A DNA stretch of 64,000 nucleotides from Serripes groenlandicus (GCA_031761405.1 JASEVX010000010.1:30185059-30249058), one strand, 5' to 3'. Shown: positions 43,001-54,077, counted from the first letter of the stretch. Notes: generated by a model not told the origin, from the sequence alone. Translations and numbers: made by a program.

Positions 43001-44679
43001 TATAATACGAATCTTACTGTAATGATCCTCTTTTTAATTTGTTTAAGCCGTTTTGATTGGTTACACAATCATAGCAACCAGGCGTCATCACAAAAGGGGT
43101 AAATTGAACTTTTAGCTACAAATGACAACCATCTCCTACCATTCCAATAGACCAATTACCACAAAACATCACAGGAATGTTCCTTTGGTGGTCCTCTTTC
43201 AAAATTGTTCAAAGATTAAAATTCCGATGAGAACTTTGGTTGCTGCGGCATCAGAAAGGGGACAAAATGTCCAAACTTTAAAAATCTTCTCCTCCCAATC
43301 TGCCTGTCAGATTCAAATATAATTTGGTAGAAATGTTCCTTGGGTGACCCTCTATAAAAATTGTTCAAGCCATACTGATTGGTCGAAAAACATGGCAGTC
43401 AGGCGGCATCAGAAAAGGGGCAAAATGACAAAATTTGAAAATTCCATTTTTATGAAAGTGTTTGTCTGATTTTAAGAAAATATAATACGAATCTTACTGT
43501 AATGATCCTCTTTTTAATTTGTTTAAGCCGTTTTGATTGGTTACACAATCATATCAACCAGGCGTCATCACAAAAAGGGTAAATTGAACTTTTAGCTACA
43601 AATGACAACCAACTCCTACCATTCCAATAGACCAATTTCCACAAAACATCACAAGAATGTTCCTTTGGTGGTCCTCTTTCAAATTTGTTTAAAGATTTAA
43701 ATTCCATTGAGAACTTTGGTTGCTGCGGCATCAGAAAGGGGACAAAATGTCCAAACTTTAAAAATCTTCTCCTCCGAATCTGCCTGTCAGATTCAAATAT
43801 AATTTGTTAGAAACGAATGTTCCTTGGGTGACCCTCTATAAAAATTGTTCAAGCCATACTGATTGGTCGAAAAACATGGCAGTCAGGCGGCATCAGAAAA
43901 GGGGCAAAATGACAAAATGACAAAATTCCATTTTTATGAAAGTGTTTGTCTGATTTTAAGAAAATATAATACGAATCTTACTGTAATGATCCTCTATTTA
44001 ATTTGTTTAAACCGTTTTGATTGGTTACACAATCATATCAACCAGGCGTCATCACAAAAGGGGTAAATTGAACTTTTAGCTACAAATGACAACCAACTCC
44101 TACCATTCCAATAGACCAATTTCCACAAAACATCACAGGAATGTTCCTTTGGTGGTCCTCTTTCAAAATTGTTCAAAGATTTAAATTCCATTGAGAACTT
44201 TGGTTGCTGCGGCATCAGAAAGTGAGAAAAATACCCAAATTTTAAAATCCTTTTCCTCCATAATCTGCTTGTGCGATTGCAAGATAATTTGGTAGAAATT
44301 TCCTTAAGTGACACTCTAAATAAACTGTTGAAGCCATATTGATTTCGTTGAAAAACAGGGCAGCAAGGCGGCATCAGGAAAGGTGCAAAATGACAAAAAC
44401 TTTATAATTCCATTCTTATTAAAGTTCTTGTTAGATTTCAAGATATAAATGGCCTTTACTGATAAGCTGTTTCTTGAGAAGTGTCCACTCCTTGCAGTTT
44501 CATTTGCAATCCTTGATCAAATTTTTCCAGATATTTGCAGTTAAATATTTGCTACTAATTTACTACCTATCAATTAGGTGATCGATTTAGGGCCATCTTG
44601 GCCCTCTTGTTAATATTTCTGACTAGTAGATGCTATCAAATCGTCTACTGCAGATATGTTGTACATGTGAAAGGGTATA
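39969..44679 (+). mobile_element. TTAA-MITE family A split by a minisatellite element
   Basis: The left part (ttaacacttatccacatagc to caaattttcatttacagagc) and right part (aatatttctgactagtagat, tcgtctactgcagatatgtt, catgtgaaagggtata) flank 40155-44611. The join matches the usual catttatagagattttccat then gcctagatg. Confidence 0.8.
40155..44611 (+). mobile_element. 4.46-kb family H element with nested 160/480/1444-bp periodicity
   Basis: Head agatcaccagagccgaaggc, tcaggtgagctattcc, ttcgtccgtccggcgttaac. End attaggtgatcgatttaggg, then hairpin AGGGCCATCTTGGCCCT and cttgtt. The marker aatgacaacc recurs at 40714, 41194, 41678, 42158, 42638, 43122, 43602 and 44086 (spacings 480 or 484). Each 480-bp unit holds three diverged parts of about 160 bp. 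Three unit types occur in order T-A-T' twice, a 1444-bp higher-order repeat, then A-A'. No TSD is evident. A 3' hairpin with no TSD and internal tandem repeats is typical of Helitron/Helentron-derived elements; assignment is inference. Confidence 0.8.
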
Positions 44680-44680
44680 T

Positions 44681-44853
44681 TTAACCCTTTCCCACATTCA
44701 GACATAGTATCTTGACATTTTTAGCTTCAAATTAATTATGGTAACCCTTCACTTAATCATTTGATGCATTTTGACGCATTTATGAATAATTATTCTTTCT
44801 ATTTTGGCCTAGATGTTTTAAAAGTTGAATTGTTATATGTGGGAAAAGGTTAA
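44681..44853 (+). mobile_element. TTAA-MITE family A, internal-deletion copy
   Basis: ttaaccctttcccacattca to tatgtgggaaaaggttaa; the palindrome is absent. Confidence 0.75.
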
Positions 44854-44907
44854 GCTCAAATGTGGAAAAAAGGCAATTTTCGTATTCTTGCAGTTTCTGC
44901 TTACCTT

Positions 44908-45030
44908 TGAAAACATTGTGGAAAAAGGAGAAATTGATAATTGCCAAAAATTGTTTAACTTTTGATTCAAATGTTCTTTACTCATAATGAGCAATTTCCC
45001 CTTTATCCATAATGTTTTCAACTCTCAATT
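44908..45030. mobile_element. TTAA-MITE family A, eroded centre
   Basis: ctttgaaaacattgtggaaa, actcataatgagcaatttcc, cctttatccataatgttttc. The arms are separated by about 55 bp of other text. Confidence 0.5.
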
Positions 45031-45057
45031 CAGTAATTATTTTGTAACTTTCGTCAA

Positions 45058-45288
45058 TAAATTTATTGGATTTTTACGCCGCTTTCAACATTATTTCAGT
45101 TATATCACGGTAACAGTTCACTTATTCATGATACCTGGGTAAACAAACCATTTTTAGGCTAGAAAAATGTGCCTAAATGCCCAAGGGCACTCCACCATGA
45201 CCGTCGTGCCGTGACTTGGGATCGAACCCGGGATGCCCGGTTTCAAATCCCCGACGCTAATATAACCACTCGACCAAGGCTGATCCAT
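45058..45288 (-). mobile_element. tRNA-derived SINE, type 1, full length
   Basis: Minus strand: ggatcagccttggtcgagtg, gatttgaaaccgggcatccc, gggttcgatccc (box B), tggtttgtttacccaggtat, tgttgaaagcggcgtaaaaa. The same layout as 160-377. Confidence 0.85.
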
Positions 45289-45295
45289 CAATAGA

Positions 45296-45575
45296 GACTG
45301 CCTCAGTGGTGTAGTGGTAGAGCGTCTGTCTTATAGGTGCAGGAGGTCCCAAGTCGGATCATACCAAGACTTTAAAAATGATAGTAATGGCTGCCTTCCT
45401 TGGTGCTCAGGGTTGCGGGGTTATAATAGTAGTATTATAGGACTGACTGGCTTTGTGTCAGGGTAAATGGACCAGAAGTACTGGTAACTTACCCAGGAAA
45501 CGCTGTGATATAACCACATTTTTTGAAAGTGGCAATATAGTAAAACACCAAATAGTCAATCAATCAACTCAACAA
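45296..45575 (+). mobile_element. tRNA-derived SINE, type 3, full length
   Basis: Head gactgcctcagtggtgtagt, ggtagagcgtctgtcttata. Body ggctgccttccttggtgctc, ggctttgtgtcagggtaaat, ggaccagaagtactgg. Tail ttgaaagtggcaatatagta and aatagtcaatcaatcaa. It lies head to head with the type 1 SINE at 45058-45288. Confidence 0.8.
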
Positions 45576-45639
45576 TAGAGACTTAATAAACAACTAATCT
45601 GAAGTCGAAAATTAATTGAAAACAACTATATAAGCAAAT

Positions 45640-45781
45640 AGATCTGTGTGAATGAAAACAATTATTTAATAATTAGTTGTAAACATTGTTGCAAAAGGGG
45701 AAATAGTTAATTTCCCACAATGTTTTCAAAAGGTATTGGCTGCATATGTGTCAAAATGTGTGTGCATTTGAGAAAAGATTA
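45640..45781 (-). mobile_element. TTAA-MITE family A, eroded
   Basis: gatctgtgtgaatgaaaaca, gttgtaaacattgttgcaaa, ttcccacaatgttttcaaaa, catttgagaaaagatta. Confidence 0.5.
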
Positions 45782-45979
45782 AAACAAAAACATCTTATCG
45801 TGACTGAATTGTAACCATGAATCACTGATAATAGATCAGCATCTGAGTGACTTTATTCAGTCAGGATTTTCGAGTGAATCAGTTAAATTATATGAGTAAT
45901 ATACTCTCTTACATTTTACACACATGAAAATTGTATTTTATTATGTACATAACAAAGGAAAATAATGAAAATCTGCTTT

Positions 45980-46504
45980 TTGCTTCTTGGCAGTAATGTG
46001 TAACTGCCTGATTTCAAAGTAATTTGGTACAAATGTTCCTTGGGTAACCCTGATATTGTTCAAATTATTTATAATGATTCATTGAAAAACAAGGCCGCAA
46101 TTATTATGACTATATAGTGAAAACTTAAAACTCCAGGGCAGATAAGAAAACAATTTCGCTCAAATATTTGTTTCCTGGGTGACCCTTCCATTAATAAGAT
46201 TGTAAAAATTATTCTGATCAGTTGGAAAACATGTCCACTAGAGGGTGGGGCTAAGTTGTTTTCCTTATACATGTTTAAATTTCTTGTCCAATCTATATAG
46301 GCCTAATTTTTTAATATTTTTTACAAACGTTCCTTGTTTGATCCTGAACCAAGATTGTTCAAATTATAATGATCAGATGATAAACATGGCCCCCAGGTGA
46401 TGTTGAGTTAAAATTCCTTGAAAGCAATTTAGAGAAAGAACAGTGAAAACTATTTAATTGCTATTTAATCAGGTGAGCGAATAGTACCATCATGGTCCTC
46501 TTAG
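45980..46504 (+). mobile_element. family H element, degenerate, three units of about 170 bp
   Basis: Repeated phrases aaatgttccttgggtaaccc, gtttcctgggtgacccttcc, aaacgttccttgtttgatcc, each followed by a ttgttcaaatt-like phrase and aaaacatggcc-like text. End ttaatcaggtgagcgaatag and the imperfect hairpin taccatcatggtcctctt. No head found. Confidence 0.6.
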
Positions 46505-46548
46505 AAGAATCGTAGATTATTCCAAAAGTCTTGTGATTATCCTAGATG

Positions 46549-46768
46549 TTTAATATAGACACTTTTTGACGCCTCTGCAGCAGACGGCTTTTTGAAAAAC
46601 ATTGTGACAAAAGAAGAAATTGCTCAAAACGAGCAATTTCTCCTTTTGCCACAATGTTTTCCACTTTTTGTCATAGGTTATCCATTTAATTATGGAGATT
46701 TTCCATTTTTTGACAAAATACGTTCAAAGTCGTCTGCTGCAGAATTGTCGTATGAGGGGAAGGGTTAA
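46549..46768 (+). mobile_element. TTAA-MITE family A, left TIR deleted
   Basis: ttaatatagacactttttga lacks ccctttccctc; the rest is intact to tatgaggggaagggttaa, palindrome GCTCAAAACGAGC. Confidence 0.85.
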
Positions 46769-47418
46769 AAAGGGATGGTTACATAAGGCAATGCACTCCG
46801 CAAAGGGTCAGGTATATGAGAAATGTAAGTAAACTGTGGCAAGCCTTTCAGTAGTAAAGTCATGCCATATATATCCCTTTAATAATGTAAAACAACTCTT
46901 ACTGAATATTTACTTCTCAAACTACAACACAGTGAAGTAAGGTGTGAATGACTGCAAAGTCATGAATTAAAATGTGACGGATTGAATGAGATTATACTTT
47001 ACATTTAGTGCTGAGAGAGTGGAATATTTAGATTTCAATGAATTAACTTTAAACAGTGAACAATGATTGAATTACCATGGCTGGATAGATGTTATTATGG
47101 TAGGTGCATGGTTTCATGTATTCAAGTTTTTATTTTATTACTTGTTTTGTTATAGTCATGTTTGGCTTTCTATTCTGTTAGAATTGATTGTATATAAACT
47201 CTTTCAAATGTATGATTTAACGCTGACTATACATTTGACGCCATGTACTGAGCTTAAGGCGATTTTGAAAACTTTGCAGGAAAAGATGAAATTGCTCTAA
47301 ACAAGCAATATCTTCTTTTCCAAAAATGTTTTCACCTCTGTATCATCATTATATACAATCATGTTCTATAAGTATTTACAATTTTCCAGATATTGCATGC
47401 TCTTTGTCCCTAGAATTT
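46769..47418. other. no gene; one eroded MITE scrap
   Basis: A 77-codon hydrophobic frame (47067-47300) overlaps a family A remnant at about 47265-47335 (gaaaactttgcaggaaaaga, gctctaaacaagcaatatct) and has no gene support. Confidence 0.4.
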
Positions 47419-47619
47419 TTAACCCTTTCCAATATACAACAAAAATCTGCAGCAGATGACTTTGAATACATCTTGACAAAATGAGAGAAAATCTCGATAA
47501 CTGAAAGCACAATTATTGAATATAGTTTAAAACAGTGTTGTAAAAGGAGAAATTTCTCATCATGAGCAATGTTATATCTGCTGCAGAGAAGTCAGTGCCT
47601 TTATGTAGGAAAGGGTTAA
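47419..47619 (-). mobile_element. TTAA-MITE family A, near full length
   Basis: ttaaccctttccaatataca to tatgtaggaaagggttaa; the right hairpin arm is shortened. Confidence 0.8.
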
Positions 47620-47649
47620 GCAAACAAAAAAGATCTCATCACTCACCTG

Positions 47650-47870
47650 TTAACCCTTTCCTTCATACAGACACTTTCTGATGCCTCTGCAGCAGATGAC
47701 TTTTGGAAAACATTGTGGCCAAAGGTAAAATTGCTCATGATGAGCAATTTCTCCTTTGGCCACAATGTTTTCAACTTTATTTAACAGTTAAGCTATCTTT
47801 TATGGAGATTTTTCAGGTTTTTGTCACAATGTAGTCCGCTGGAGATTTGTTGTGTGTGAGGAAGGGTTAA
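47650..47870 (+). mobile_element. TTAA-MITE family A, variant stem
   Basis: ttaaccctttccttcataca to tgtgaggaagggttaa. The stem is TTGTGGCCAAAGG/CCTTTGGCCACAA as at 19500. Confidence 0.85.
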
Positions 47871-48246
47871 TATTAACAGTTAGTAAAGTTCTGTTTTCTC
47901 CACTGCTTGGCTATTTTTCGATTGATTCTGATTTTATTGATTGATACGATTTTGGATTTATTTATTTACAATGATATCATTTTTAACAGTATACATGTAA
48001 TTACAGTTATAATAATCAGGCAGCCAGTTCACGTAATTTTGTTTTTCCTCCTTCTCTCACTTCCTCCTTCTCAAAATTGCACAAAGTATTCTTCCCAGGA
48101 AAATGGTTTATAGTAACTCAGGTTACGTGACCATTCTTCTTTGAAAACATAAGGAAAAATATTCAATAATAATATAATTGTTAAATTTGAAGTTAAATTC
48201 TAATTCACAGTTATATGTTAACAATGTGACAAAAAAATCATTTGGT

Positions 48247-48712
48247 CTTTTATTTGACCGAGTGGTTCTATAGCGTAGGGGATTTGAAACTGGGCGTCCC
48301 AGGTTCGATCCCTAAGTCACGGCGGTCCGACATATGGTAGATCTAGTGCCCTTGGGAAAGCCATATTTCCTATAGCCTTAGAATTGGTTTGTTTACTCAG
48401 GGATAATGATTAAGTGAACGGATGGAACTGAAAGGTTGAAAGTAGTGTTAATCCTTTCCCTCATACGATAATTCTGCAGCAGACGACTTTGAACATATTT
48501 TGTCAAAAAATAAAAAAATCTCTATAAATGAATGGTTATAACCTTATAATGACTAAAAGTGGAAAACATTTTGGCAAAAGGAGAAATTGCTCGTTTTGAG
48601 CAATTTCTTCTTTTGTTACTATGCATGTTTTCAAAAAGCTGTCTGCTGCAGAGGCGTCTAAAAGCGTCTATATGAGGGAAAGGGTTAAACACCAATAAAA
48701 CAAAACACATAA
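48247..48712 (+). mobile_element. type 1 SINE interrupted by a MITE at its tail
   Basis: Head tttgaccgagtggttctata, gtcccaggttcgatcccta. Body gaattggtttgtttactcag. Tail aaaggttgaaagtagtg is cut at TTAA and resumes after the MITE with acaccaataaaacaaaac. Confidence 0.8.
48448..48688 (-). mobile_element. TTAA-MITE family A, full length, inside a SINE tail
   Basis: ttaatcctttccctcatacg to tatgagggaaagggttaa. The TTAA used is the one in the conserved SINE tail gtgTTAAacacc. Confidence 0.9.
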
Positions 48713-48899
48713 AGGTTTAATGTGTTGTCTTGTCCTTTAGATAAAAATATATATTTCAAATGAGATGGGAATTTAAGGGTAAATGTCATTTTGTAGGACG
48801 ATGCAACTCTGAACTTGAACTTGACATAGATCTAACTTCAGAGCATGCTCAAAATCATGTATTGAAAATTTTGGCGAGACCTTGCAGTGAATTAATTGT

Positions 48900-49126
48900 T
48901 TAACCTTTCCACAATTATATATACACGTTTTGACACTTTTGAAGCAGATGACTTTTGAAAAAGTTGTGGCAAAGGGAGAAATTGCTCAGAACTAGCAATT
49001 TCTCGAATTGTCAAAATATTTTCAACTCTTTTCAATTATTAAACTTCCACTTCTAAAGATTTTCCTTACATATGCATGGATATTTTCAAATTGGCCTGCT
49101 GCATGTTATTTGTATGTGGAAAAGAA
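48900..49126 (+). mobile_element. TTAA-MITE family A, diverged
   Basis: ttaacctttccacaattata, gaagcagatgacttttgaaa, gaaattgctcagaactagca, gtatgtggaaaagaaa (right TTAA lost). Confidence 0.7.
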
Positions 49127-49142
49127 ATTTGCGCGACTTCAT

Positions 49143-49380
49143 TTAGCCCTTTTCCCTCATACGACAATTCTGCAGCAGACGACTTTGAACATATTTTGTC
49201 AAAAAATAGAAAATCTCTATAATTGAACGGATAACCTACGACTAAAAGTGGAAAACATTTTGGCAAAAAGAGAAATTGCTCGTTTTGAGCAATTTTTTCT
49301 TTTGTCACTATGTTTTCAAAAAGCCGTCTGCTGCAGAGGCGTCTGAATTTTTTTAGAGTCTATATGAGGGAAAGGGTTTA
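49143..49380 (-). mobile_element. TTAA-MITE family A, full length
   Basis: ttagcccttttccctcatac to tatgagggaaagggttta; insertion of attttttt in the right arm. A terminal scrap (aaaccctttccttggcatat) follows. Confidence 0.85.
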
Positions 49381-49675
49381 AACCCTTTCCTTGGCATATA
49401 TTGGTCCATATAATATCATAGTAAAACCAAATTTCTGGTCTAAGTGTAACTTATAACCTTTGATTACGTAGGCCCAGATCTGCAGTCTGATCAGGATTGC
49501 ACTGTCTCTCTCATCTTGTCATTCAAGTTTCCTGGGAGACTCTGAATAGGGTATTAAACCCTTTCCCACATACAGCTGCTTTCTGAGGCCTCTGTAGCAG
49601 ACGACTTTTAAAAACATAATGTGACAAAGGAGAAATTGTTAAAAGAAGCATTAATTATGTCTCATGATCTGCCAT

Positions 49676-49906
49676 TTAACCCTTTCCCTCATATAGACGC
49701 TTTCTGACGCCTCTGCAGCAGACGGCTTTTTGAAAACATAGTGACAAAAGAAGAAATTGCACAAAACGTGCAATTTCTCCTTTTGCCACAATGTTTTCCA
49801 CTTTTTGTCATAGGTTATCCATTCAATTATGGAGATTTTTTATTTTTTTGACAAAATAAGTTCAAAGTCGTCTGCTGCAGAATTGTCATATGAGGGAAAG
49901 GGTTAA
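49676..49906 (+). mobile_element. TTAA-MITE family A, full length, nested
   Basis: ttaaccctttccctcatata to tatgagggaaagggttaa, palindrome GCACAAAACGTGC, 231 bp. Confidence 0.9.
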
Positions 49907-49941
49907 AGGTATTGGGTTAATTTATACTCTCTTTTTTAGAT

Positions 49942-50127
49942 GACAAGCGTCATTCGTCTTTCACCCAATGGGCTAAAAGTCTTATGTGGAAAATCAGCCA
50001 GTTGCTTGGAAAGCGTGTTGTGTGGAGTACTGGTGAGAGAAAGCTAGGAAAGACAAGAGTAGGTGAACTGGCCGCCGTGATATGACTGAAAAATTGTTGA
50101 AACCAGTGTTATTTATTCAAACAATCC
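49942..50127 (+). mobile_element. type 2 SINE, 5'-truncated, with long TSD
   Basis: gacaagcgtcattcgtcttt, cagccagttgcttggaaag, gccgccgtgatatgactgaa. Flanking tatactctcttttttagat (49923-49941) and tatactcttttttatagat (50128-50146) form a TSD of about 19 bp with slippage. Confidence 0.75.
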
Positions 50128-50202
50128 TATACTCTTTTTTATAGATTTTTTATTTTTTGCCTCGAGATGTTTTAAAAGTCTTCTGCTGTGGGAAAGGGTT
50201 AA

Positions 50203-50680
50203 TTGAGAAAAAAAGTTAGCAATGCAATGAAGTATGTTTATAATATTTGATTGTTCATTGTCATGATCCTCAATACAAGACAGACAAACAGACAGACAAG
50301 TAGAACATTGACATGTATGAAGTACGTTTAATATGTAAAAACATATTTGCATACAATATTCATGACAGAAAAATACTAACAAACATGAATTAAATTGGAA
50401 TTTTTGGTGATGATAAATGATATGAGAATGATATAAATTATGTGAGGATGAGAAAGGTAAAAATAAGAGTTTGATTTGGATACATTTTAAACTCATCAAA
50501 CACTTGTAACTATATTTAATTGGTGAAATAAATAACGAGGTAAGGTAGAATAAATCATGAAGTAAATAATGAGTGACATATGATGTACGTCAATGAATGA
50601 ATGTTACTGATAAATCTTTATAATTAACCATTTTCTAGGAAGAAACTTTAAACTAGGTGCAATATTATACTTAAAAATAT
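50203..50680. other. no gene recognised
   Basis: AT-rich. A 128-codon minus frame (50113-50499) overlaps MITE and SINE text at its start-distal end and is rich in His, Cys and Ser; no motif or splice support. Confidence 0.35.
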
Positions 50681-50682
50681 TC

Positions 50683-50960
50683 ATGCCGAGCCCCGGTAAT
50701 GATGCCTGCTGTCAATCAAGAGGTCGTGAGTTAGAACCCCAGCTTGGCCAAAATTCTTTCCTACGTTAATAAAAGTCAATGCGAAAAGTGTCATTCTTCT
50801 TCCACCAATGGGCAAACAGTCCGCAGAAGAACAGCCAGTTGCTTGGAAAGACTGTTGTGTGGAGTATTGGTGCGAGAAAGCCCAGGAAATAGATGTGAAG
50901 GTGAAAGTGCCGCCGTGTTGTTGAAAATGGCGTTTCAAGCTCCAATCAACTCAAATTTTA
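50683..50960 (+). mobile_element. type 2 SINE, full length, diverged
   Basis: Head gccgagccccggtaatgatg, ctgctgtcaatcaagaggtc, box B decayed to gttagaacccc. Body tccaccaatgggcaaacagt. Tail gttgttgaaaatggcgtttc, aagctccaatcaactcaa. Confidence 0.75.
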
Positions 50961-51029
50961 TATATGATTGCATTCCTCAAATATCTTCAAAGCTGATTTC
51001 TTTAGCACCATATCAGGTAAACATGTAGT

Positions 51030-51252
51030 TTAACCCTTTCCCTCATACGACAAATCTGCAGCAGACGACTTCGAACATATTTGGTTAGAAAATCTCTATA
51101 ATTGAATGGATAACCTATGATTAAAAGTGGAAAACATTGTGGCAAAAGGAGAAATTGCTCGTTTTGAGCAATTTCTTCTTTTGTCACTATGTTTTCAAAA
51201 AGCCGTCTGCTGCAGAGGCATCAGAAAACGTCTATATGAGGGAAAGGGTTAA
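51030..51252 (-). mobile_element. TTAA-MITE family A, full length
   Basis: ttaaccctttccctcatacg to tatgagggaaagggttaa, hairpin GCTCGTTTTGAGC, 223 bp. Confidence 0.9.
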
Positions 51253-51284
51253 TATAGTAAGGCGACTATTTATTTTTTGTTCCC

Positions 51285-51623
51285 TTAACCCTTTCCCACA
51301 TACAGCAACTGTGGTACAGACAGCTTTGAAAATATCTGGTTGAAAAAACATATACGTCAAAATGGTTGCTCAACCCTTTTCCTCATACGACAATTCTGCA
51401 GCAGACGACTTTGAACATATTTTGTCAAAAAATGGAAAATATCTTTATTGAATGGATTACCTACGACTTAAAGAGGAAAACTTTGTGGCAAAAGGAAAAA
51501 TTGCTAGTTTTGAGCAATTTCTTCTTTTGTCACTATCATTCCAAAAAGTTGTCTGCTGCAGACTGGCGTCAGAAAGCATCTATATGAGGGTAAAGGTTAA
51601 TTCTTCATGTGGAAAAGGGTTAA
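51285..51623 (-). mobile_element. TTAA-MITE family A, reduced host copy
   Basis: Left ttaaccctttcccacataca to gtcaaaatggttgc. Right scrap ttcttcatgtggaaaagggt and taa after the nested copy. Confidence 0.6.
51370..51600 (-). mobile_element. TTAA-MITE family A, nested
   Basis: tcaacccttttcctcatacg to tatgagggtaaaggttaa, hairpin GCTAGTTTTGAGC, 231 bp. Left TSD decayed to TCAA. Confidence 0.85.
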
Positions 51624-51900
51624 TTACATAAAGGTTTCATTGCACTTGAATCAGCAGTTGTATTTTTTATAGGGCAGATGTATAGGTGTTAATGCACATT
51701 TAAATGTTTTGACTTAATGCTTGAGTAATAACAGATATTTTGAAATGGTAAAAACAGTTTATTTCAAAACAATGTTTCCTCCTCAAACCCTTAATTGCAG
51801 TTGAAATGTTTTGACTAAAGGTTGAAATAAATAAAAATATTTTGAAAGAGAGATAAACATTAAAACTTCACAAGGTGTCCTTATGAAATAACATCCTTTA

Positions 51901-52134
51901 TTAAAAACCTTTTCCCACATGTAGACGTTTTCTGATGCCTCTGCAACAGATGACTTTTGTTAACAATTTGACAAAAGGAGAAATTGATAAATATTAAATT
52001 GCCAATTTCCTTTTTTGCTACAATGTTTTCAACACTATTCAATATTTAAACATTTATTAACAGAGATTTTCCATATTTTTGGTTTGATGATTTCAAAGTG
52101 GTCCGCTGTAGAATTGATGTATGTGGGAAAGGAT
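51901..52134 (+). mobile_element. TTAA-MITE family A, diverged
   Basis: ttaaaaaccttttcccacat, gcctctgcaacagatgactt, caacactattcaatatttaa, gtatgtgggaaaggatga. It is followed by a (CAT)n microsatellite at 52147-52164. Confidence 0.7.
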
Positions 52135-52300
52135 GATAGGACATAATCATCATCATCATCATCAGCATGGATGTGTTGCAACATTGAAATGTTTTGACTT
52201 TGGTTGAAATAAACAAAGATGTTTTGATAGAGAGGGGCAAAAAAGTATTTACAAGGTGCCCTAGATAATATGATATTTTTGGATACATTACATTGGTACT

Positions 52301-52533
52301 TTAACCCTTTCCCTCATACGACAATTCTGCAGCAGTCGACTTTGAACATTCATTATTAAAAAAAAGAAAATCTCTATAATTGATTGGATAACCTATGACT
52401 AAAAGAGGAAAATATTGTGGCAAAAGGAGAAATACGTTTTGAGCAATTTCTTCTTTTGTCACTATGTTTTCAAAAAGCCGTCTGCTGTAGATCGACTGGC
52501 GTCAGAAATCGTCTATATGAGGGAAAGGGTTAA
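52301..52533 (-). mobile_element. TTAA-MITE family A, full length
   Basis: ttaaccctttccctcatacg to tatgagggaaagggttaa; left hairpin arm shortened to gagaaatacgttttgagc. Confidence 0.85.
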
Positions 52534-52802
52534 ATGTTTGTTTACTTGTAAATAATATCTACTTTGAAACGTCTCTCACCTAGAAAATTGGTAGTTACAG
52601 ACAGGTTGTACTACAGTTGAAAATATTCATTATTGTATAGGAAAAGGAGAAATTGCTCAACCTACTCCATTCCCGGATTCTCCTAAATTGTTTTCAGAAG
52701 CTGTTTCATGTACAGGCGCCAAAAGTCCTAAAAAATGACCTTTATATGTTAAAACATATGTTTACAAATAAACTGCAAAAAGGAGAAATTGATCCTAGTT
52801 TT

Positions 52803-53767
52803 TAGCTCACCTAAGCACTCACCGTCCAGGCGTCGTCGTATGTACGTCTGTCTGTTAACAATTTCCTACAAATGACTTCTCCTAGTAAACCAATGGACCG
52901 ATTTCAAAATAACTTCACAGGAATGTTCCTTAGGTGGTCCTCTTTTAAAGTTGTTCAATGAATTTAATTCCAATTAGAATTTTGGTTGCTGCAGCATCAG
53001 AAAAGGGGAAAATTGCCAAAACTTTAAAAATCTTCTTGTCCAAAAGTACTGGCTTGATTTGAAAATAATTTTGCTCAAAGGTTTCTTGGGGCACCCTCTA
53101 CCAAGATTGTTCAAATTTTTCCGATCTGTTGAAAAACATAGCCGCCAGGTAATGCGGAGCTTGTTTTCCTTATATGTGCATTGTAAAATCTTTAAAAATC
53201 GTCTTGTCAAAAAGAACTGGCCTGATTTAAAGATGAGTTGGCACAAATGTTTCTTGGGGGACCTTCTACCAAGATTGTTCAAATAAATCCGATCCATTGA
53301 AAAACATGGCCGCTAGTTATGGGGCTTAATTTTTTGTTTTCCTTATATGTGCATTGTAAAATCTTTAAAAATCTTCTTGTCCAAAAGTACTGGCCTGATT
53401 TAAAGATAATTTGGCACATTATGTTCCTTGGGGGACCTTCTACTAAGATTGTTCAAATGAATCCGATCCATTGAAAAACATGGCCGCCAGGGGTGGTGCT
53501 TGTTTTCCTTATAATTATGTGCATTGTAAAATCTTAAAAAATCTTCTTGTCCAAAAGCACCTGTCTGATTTAAAAATTATTTGGCACAAATGTTCCTTGG
53601 GTGACCTTCTACCAAGGTTATTTAAATAAATCCGATCCGTTGAAAAACATGGCCACCAGGGGTGTTGCTTGTTTTCCTTATAATTATGTATAGAGTAAAA
53701 ACTTTGAAAACTATTAAAGTTCTATTAAATCAGGTGAGCGATATAGGGCCATCATGGCCCTCTTGTT
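52803..53767 (+). mobile_element. family H element with about 170-bp minisatellite
   Basis: Head agctcacctaagcactcacc, gtccaggcgtcgtcgtatgt. Units share tttaaaaatcttcttgtc, gatttaaagataatttggca, ttccttgggggaccttctac; marker tcttgtc at 53034, 53202, 53375, 53545. End aatcaggtgagcgatatagg, hairpin AGGGCCATCATGGCCCT, cttgttt. Several phrases match 40155-44611. Confidence 0.75.
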
Positions 53768-53806
53768 TCTAGGTCAGATTGAATACCAACTGTACTTCTT
53801 CTTTAT

Positions 53807-54025
53807 CTAACTATTTCCCTCATGTAGACAAATACCTGTGGCCTCTGCAGCAGACTTTTGAAAACATTATGGCAAAAGGAGGTATTGCTCAATTTCTCAC
53901 TTTGTCACAATGTTTTCAACTCGATTCAATTGTTCTACTTTCATTTACATTTTTTTTTCATATTTTTGAAAAAATATTTTTATAAGTTTACTGTTGTTGA
54001 TATGTTGTATGTGGGAATGGGTTAA
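53807..54025 (+). mobile_element. TTAA-MITE family A, diverged
   Basis: ctaactatttccctcatgta to atgtgggaatgggttaa; one hairpin arm partly deleted (ggtattgctcaatttctc). Confidence 0.7.
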
Positions 54026-54077
54026 ATGACACATTCTATCTATTGCAGAATGTCTAATATGAATTTTAAGTGAGTTA

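Larger units (their letters stand above)
49554..50202 (+). mobile_element. TTAA-MITE family A, host of a MITE and a SINE
   Basis: The left part (ttaaaccctttcccacatac to ctcatgatctgccat), middle (aggtattgggttaattta) and right part (tagattttttattttttgcc to gtgggaaagggttaa) read as one copy once 49676-49906 and 49942-50127 are removed. Confidence 0.65.

Noticed and set aside
40714..43322. Repeated 60- to 66-codon frames every 480-964 bp
   Set aside because: They are positions of the 480-bp satellite unit in the family H element.
52147..52164. (CAT)n microsatellite and other simple runs (C-run at about 62445, TA-run at about 2545)
   Set aside because: Ordinary simple repeats; nothing beyond presence.
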